DNA from: Curvibacter soli
Lineage (GTDB): Bacteria > Pseudomonadota > Gammaproteobacteria > Burkholderiales > Burkholderiaceae_C
DNA length: 64,000 bases
Direction: 5' to 3'
NCBI RefSeq assembly: GCF_029211125.1
Contig: NZ_JARGEN010000071.1
Span: forward strand, 51,444-115,443
The notes under the pieces are model-generated. The model searched no databases. It had not been told where the DNA came from and saw only the letters and a list, made by a program, of their open reading frames with translations. The translations under genes and the position numbers were made by a program. Shown one piece after another: positions 62,774 through 64,000 of the stretch (position 1 is the stretch's first letter; every line of letters begins with the position of its first letter).

Positions 62774-63166
62774 TCAGCGCTTGCTGAACTGCTTGCGGCG
62801 ACGCGCGGAGTGCAGACCGACCTTCTTGCGTTCCACTTCGCGGGCGTCGCGGGTGACGAAGCCAGCCTGGCTCAGCACGGGCTTGAGCGTGGCGTCGTAG
62901 TCGATCAGCGCACGGGTGATGCCGTGGCGCGTGGCGCCGGCCTGGCCGGATTCGCCGCCGCCGCGCACGTTGACCTGGATGTCGAAAGTTTCGGCATGGT
63001 TGGTCAGCAGCAGGGGTTGCTTGGCGATCATGATCGAGGTCTGGCGACCGAAGAACGCTTCGATGTCCTTGCCGTTGACCGTGATCTTGCCGGTGCCTTT
63101 TTTCAGAAACACGCGGGCGACGCTGGACTTGCGACGGCCTGTGCCATTGTTCCATTCACCAATCAT
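62774..63166 (-). CDS. rpsI: 30S ribosomal protein S9
   Basis: A 130-residue S9 with [20 protein letters not shown] near the N-terminus, the central [20 protein letters not shown] and the basic C-terminal tail ending in SKR-like residues (RRKQFSKR) that reaches the P-site tRNA. It is 10 bp after rplM, the universal rplM-rpsI operon. Full length. Confidence 0.97.
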   Translation of the reverse strand: MIGEWNNGTGRRKSSVARVFLKKGTGKITVNGKDIEAFFGRQTSIMIAKQPLLLTNHAETFDIQVNVRGGGESGQAGATRHGITRALIDYDATLKPVLSQAGFVTRDAREVERKKVGLHSARRRKQFSKR

Positions 63167-63176
63167 TGTCGGCTCC

Positions 63177-63605
63177 TCAGAGTTCCAGCACTTGCGGCTG
63201 TTGGGCGGTGTGCGGGTGCTCCGCCCCGCCGTAGACCTTGAGCTTCTTGATCATGGCGTAGCCGAGCGGGCCCTTGGGCAGCATGCCCTTGACGGCCTTC
63301 TCGAGCGCACGGCCCGGATGCTTGGCCTGCAGGTCGCGGAAGTTGGTGGCGGTGATGCCGCCGGGGAAGCCAGAATGGCGGTAGTACACCTTGTCCAGGC
63401 TCTTGGTACCGGTGACCTTGAGCTTGGCGGCGTTGATGATGACGATGAAGTCACCCGTGTCGACGTGAGGCGTGTAAATGGCCTTGTGCTTGCCGCGCAG
63501 TCGGAGGGCCACTTCGCTGGCTACCCGTCCGAGGACCTTGTCGGTCGCGTCAATCACAAACCACTCGTGCTTCACGTCAGCGGGCTTGGCGCTGAACGTA
63601 GACAT
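63177..63605 (-). CDS. rplM: 50S ribosomal protein L13
   Basis: A 142-residue L13 with [20 protein letters not shown] near the N-terminus, [30 protein letters not shown] and [11 protein letters not shown]. Full length. It is the first gene of rplM-rpsI, with a long (about 200 nt) leader behind a strong promoter at 63818-63847. No clear Shine-Dalgarno precedes the ATG. Confidence 0.97.
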   Translation of the reverse strand: MSTFSAKPADVKHEWFVIDATDKVLGRVASEVALRLRGKHKAIYTPHVDTGDFIVIINAAKLKVTGTKSLDKVYYRHSGFPGGITATNFRDLQAKHPGRALEKAVKGMLPKGPLGYAMIKKLKVYGGAEHPHTAQQPQVLEL

Positions 63606-64000
63606 TGTGCTAAATAGCTTTCGAGCTGGTTTGGCGGGCCCTTTTCCACGGTCGGTGTTTCTCTGAAGGAAACCTCTTAGGTGGGTGTGTCTTCACGGCT
63701 TGCACAAAAAGAACGGCATCCAATCGCCCACACAGGGGCATGGCGAGCGATGCGACTGTTTACGCAAGTCCTGCTTTTCTTCGCCGCGGGGCCCAGTAAA
63801 TCGCTGCGAAGCCTGGCATTATATGAAATTTCGCACCCGGGGCGCAATGGCAGTCTTGTCCAACGAGGTATGAGCCCAATACTGTTTAGTTAAAACAAAT
63901 GCTTGGTTTTGGGTCGCATGGCTGATTGATGGGATCGCCTCTTTTTCTCGCCCCATAGTTGCTTGTCCGCTTTTTGACTCCTCGAATATTTCGTTTGCCT
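63606..64000 (-). other. Leader and upstream region of rplM-rpsI
   Basis: No gene found on either strand. The minus-strand promoter at 63818-63847 makes about 200 nt of 5' leader (63606-63811). A small hairpin GTTTC/GAAAC lies at 63657-63673. The part beyond 63850 is AT-richer and shows nothing recognisable up to the window edge. Confidence 0.6.
63818..63847 (-). promoter_or_regulatory. Strong sigma-70 promoter of rplM-rpsI
   Basis: On the minus strand TTGCGC (63842-63847), an 18-bp spacer and a perfect TATAAT (63818-63823). The sequence between and after is mixed. The predicted start of transcription is near 63811, giving a ~200-nt leader. Confidence 0.7.

Noticed and set aside
63681..63893. 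Short plus-strand frames opposite the rplM leader
   Set aside because: They cross the rplM promoter and leader, lack ribosome-binding sites, and have no recognisable product.

Overview
The window is about 64 kb of GC-rich bacterial chromosome. It looks like a member of the Comamonadaceae (Burkholderiales; Acidovorax/Alicycliphilus/Diaphorobacter-like). Grounds: the codon bias, the beta-proteobacterial gene neighbourhoods (rplM-rpsI / bactofilin-erpA; tyrS-M23-anmK; hppD-phhA beside an Lrp regulator), and a dispersed ~60-nt palindromic repeat that I remember from that family. No rRNA, tRNA, CRISPR, prophage or intact insertion sequence was found. Gene density is high and nearly every gene is full length.

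Region 1 (1-21250, almost all minus strand) is an envelope-building block. dTDP-rhamnose synthesis (rmlB-rmlD-rmlA-rmlC) runs with a 17-bp gap into a type II secretion operon (gspE-F-G-H-I-J-K-L-M-C-D plus a lipoprotein). Downstream lie a large exported surface protein of unknown family, a parvulin-type prolyl isomerase, an O-antigen ABC exporter (Wzm/Wzt) and two methyltransferases. Rhamnose supply, polysaccharide export and protein secretion therefore sit together, which suggests one coordinated cell-surface programme.

Region 2 (21474-29265) is mixed: a TetR regulator, a TPR-like protein, CoaX, a LysM/BON protein and a compact sulfide/persulfide unit. The unit is a CsoR-family repressor and a persulfide dioxygenase-rhodanese fusion, divergent from two YeeE/YedE half-transporters across an 18-bp perfect palindrome. 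A YgjP-like metalloprotease, PlsC and GmhB follow.

Region 3 (29290-36445) holds glyQ and glyS separated by one toxin-antitoxin module, with a second, unrelated module divergent from glyQ. Then come lnt and corC.

Region 4 (36528-49556) holds a GNAT protein, an Lrp regulator, hppD and phhA (phenylalanine/tyrosine catabolism), a lipase, an MBL hydrolase, a lytic transglycosylase divergent from ygfA, and a PepSY/response-regulator/histidine-kinase operon divergent from a haem electron-transfer set (SHP, diheme cytochrome c, cytochrome b561).

Region 5 (49706-64000) holds cca, a trehalose operon (otsB, GH15, otsA), tyrS, an M23 peptidase, anmK, a DHA2 transporter, erpA, bactofilin, a coiled-coil membrane protein, and rpsI-rplM behind a strong promoter with a long leader.

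The most unusual features are non-coding. A ~60-nt repeat family occurs between genes and, apparently in frame, inside cca and rmlD. A pair of inverted-repeat-bounded elements of about 190 and 240 bp, each abutting one of those repeats, bracket tyrS-M23-anmK in opposite orientation. Five tandem AGGAAC hexamers place repeated Shine-Dalgarno motifs in front of the CsoR-family gene.
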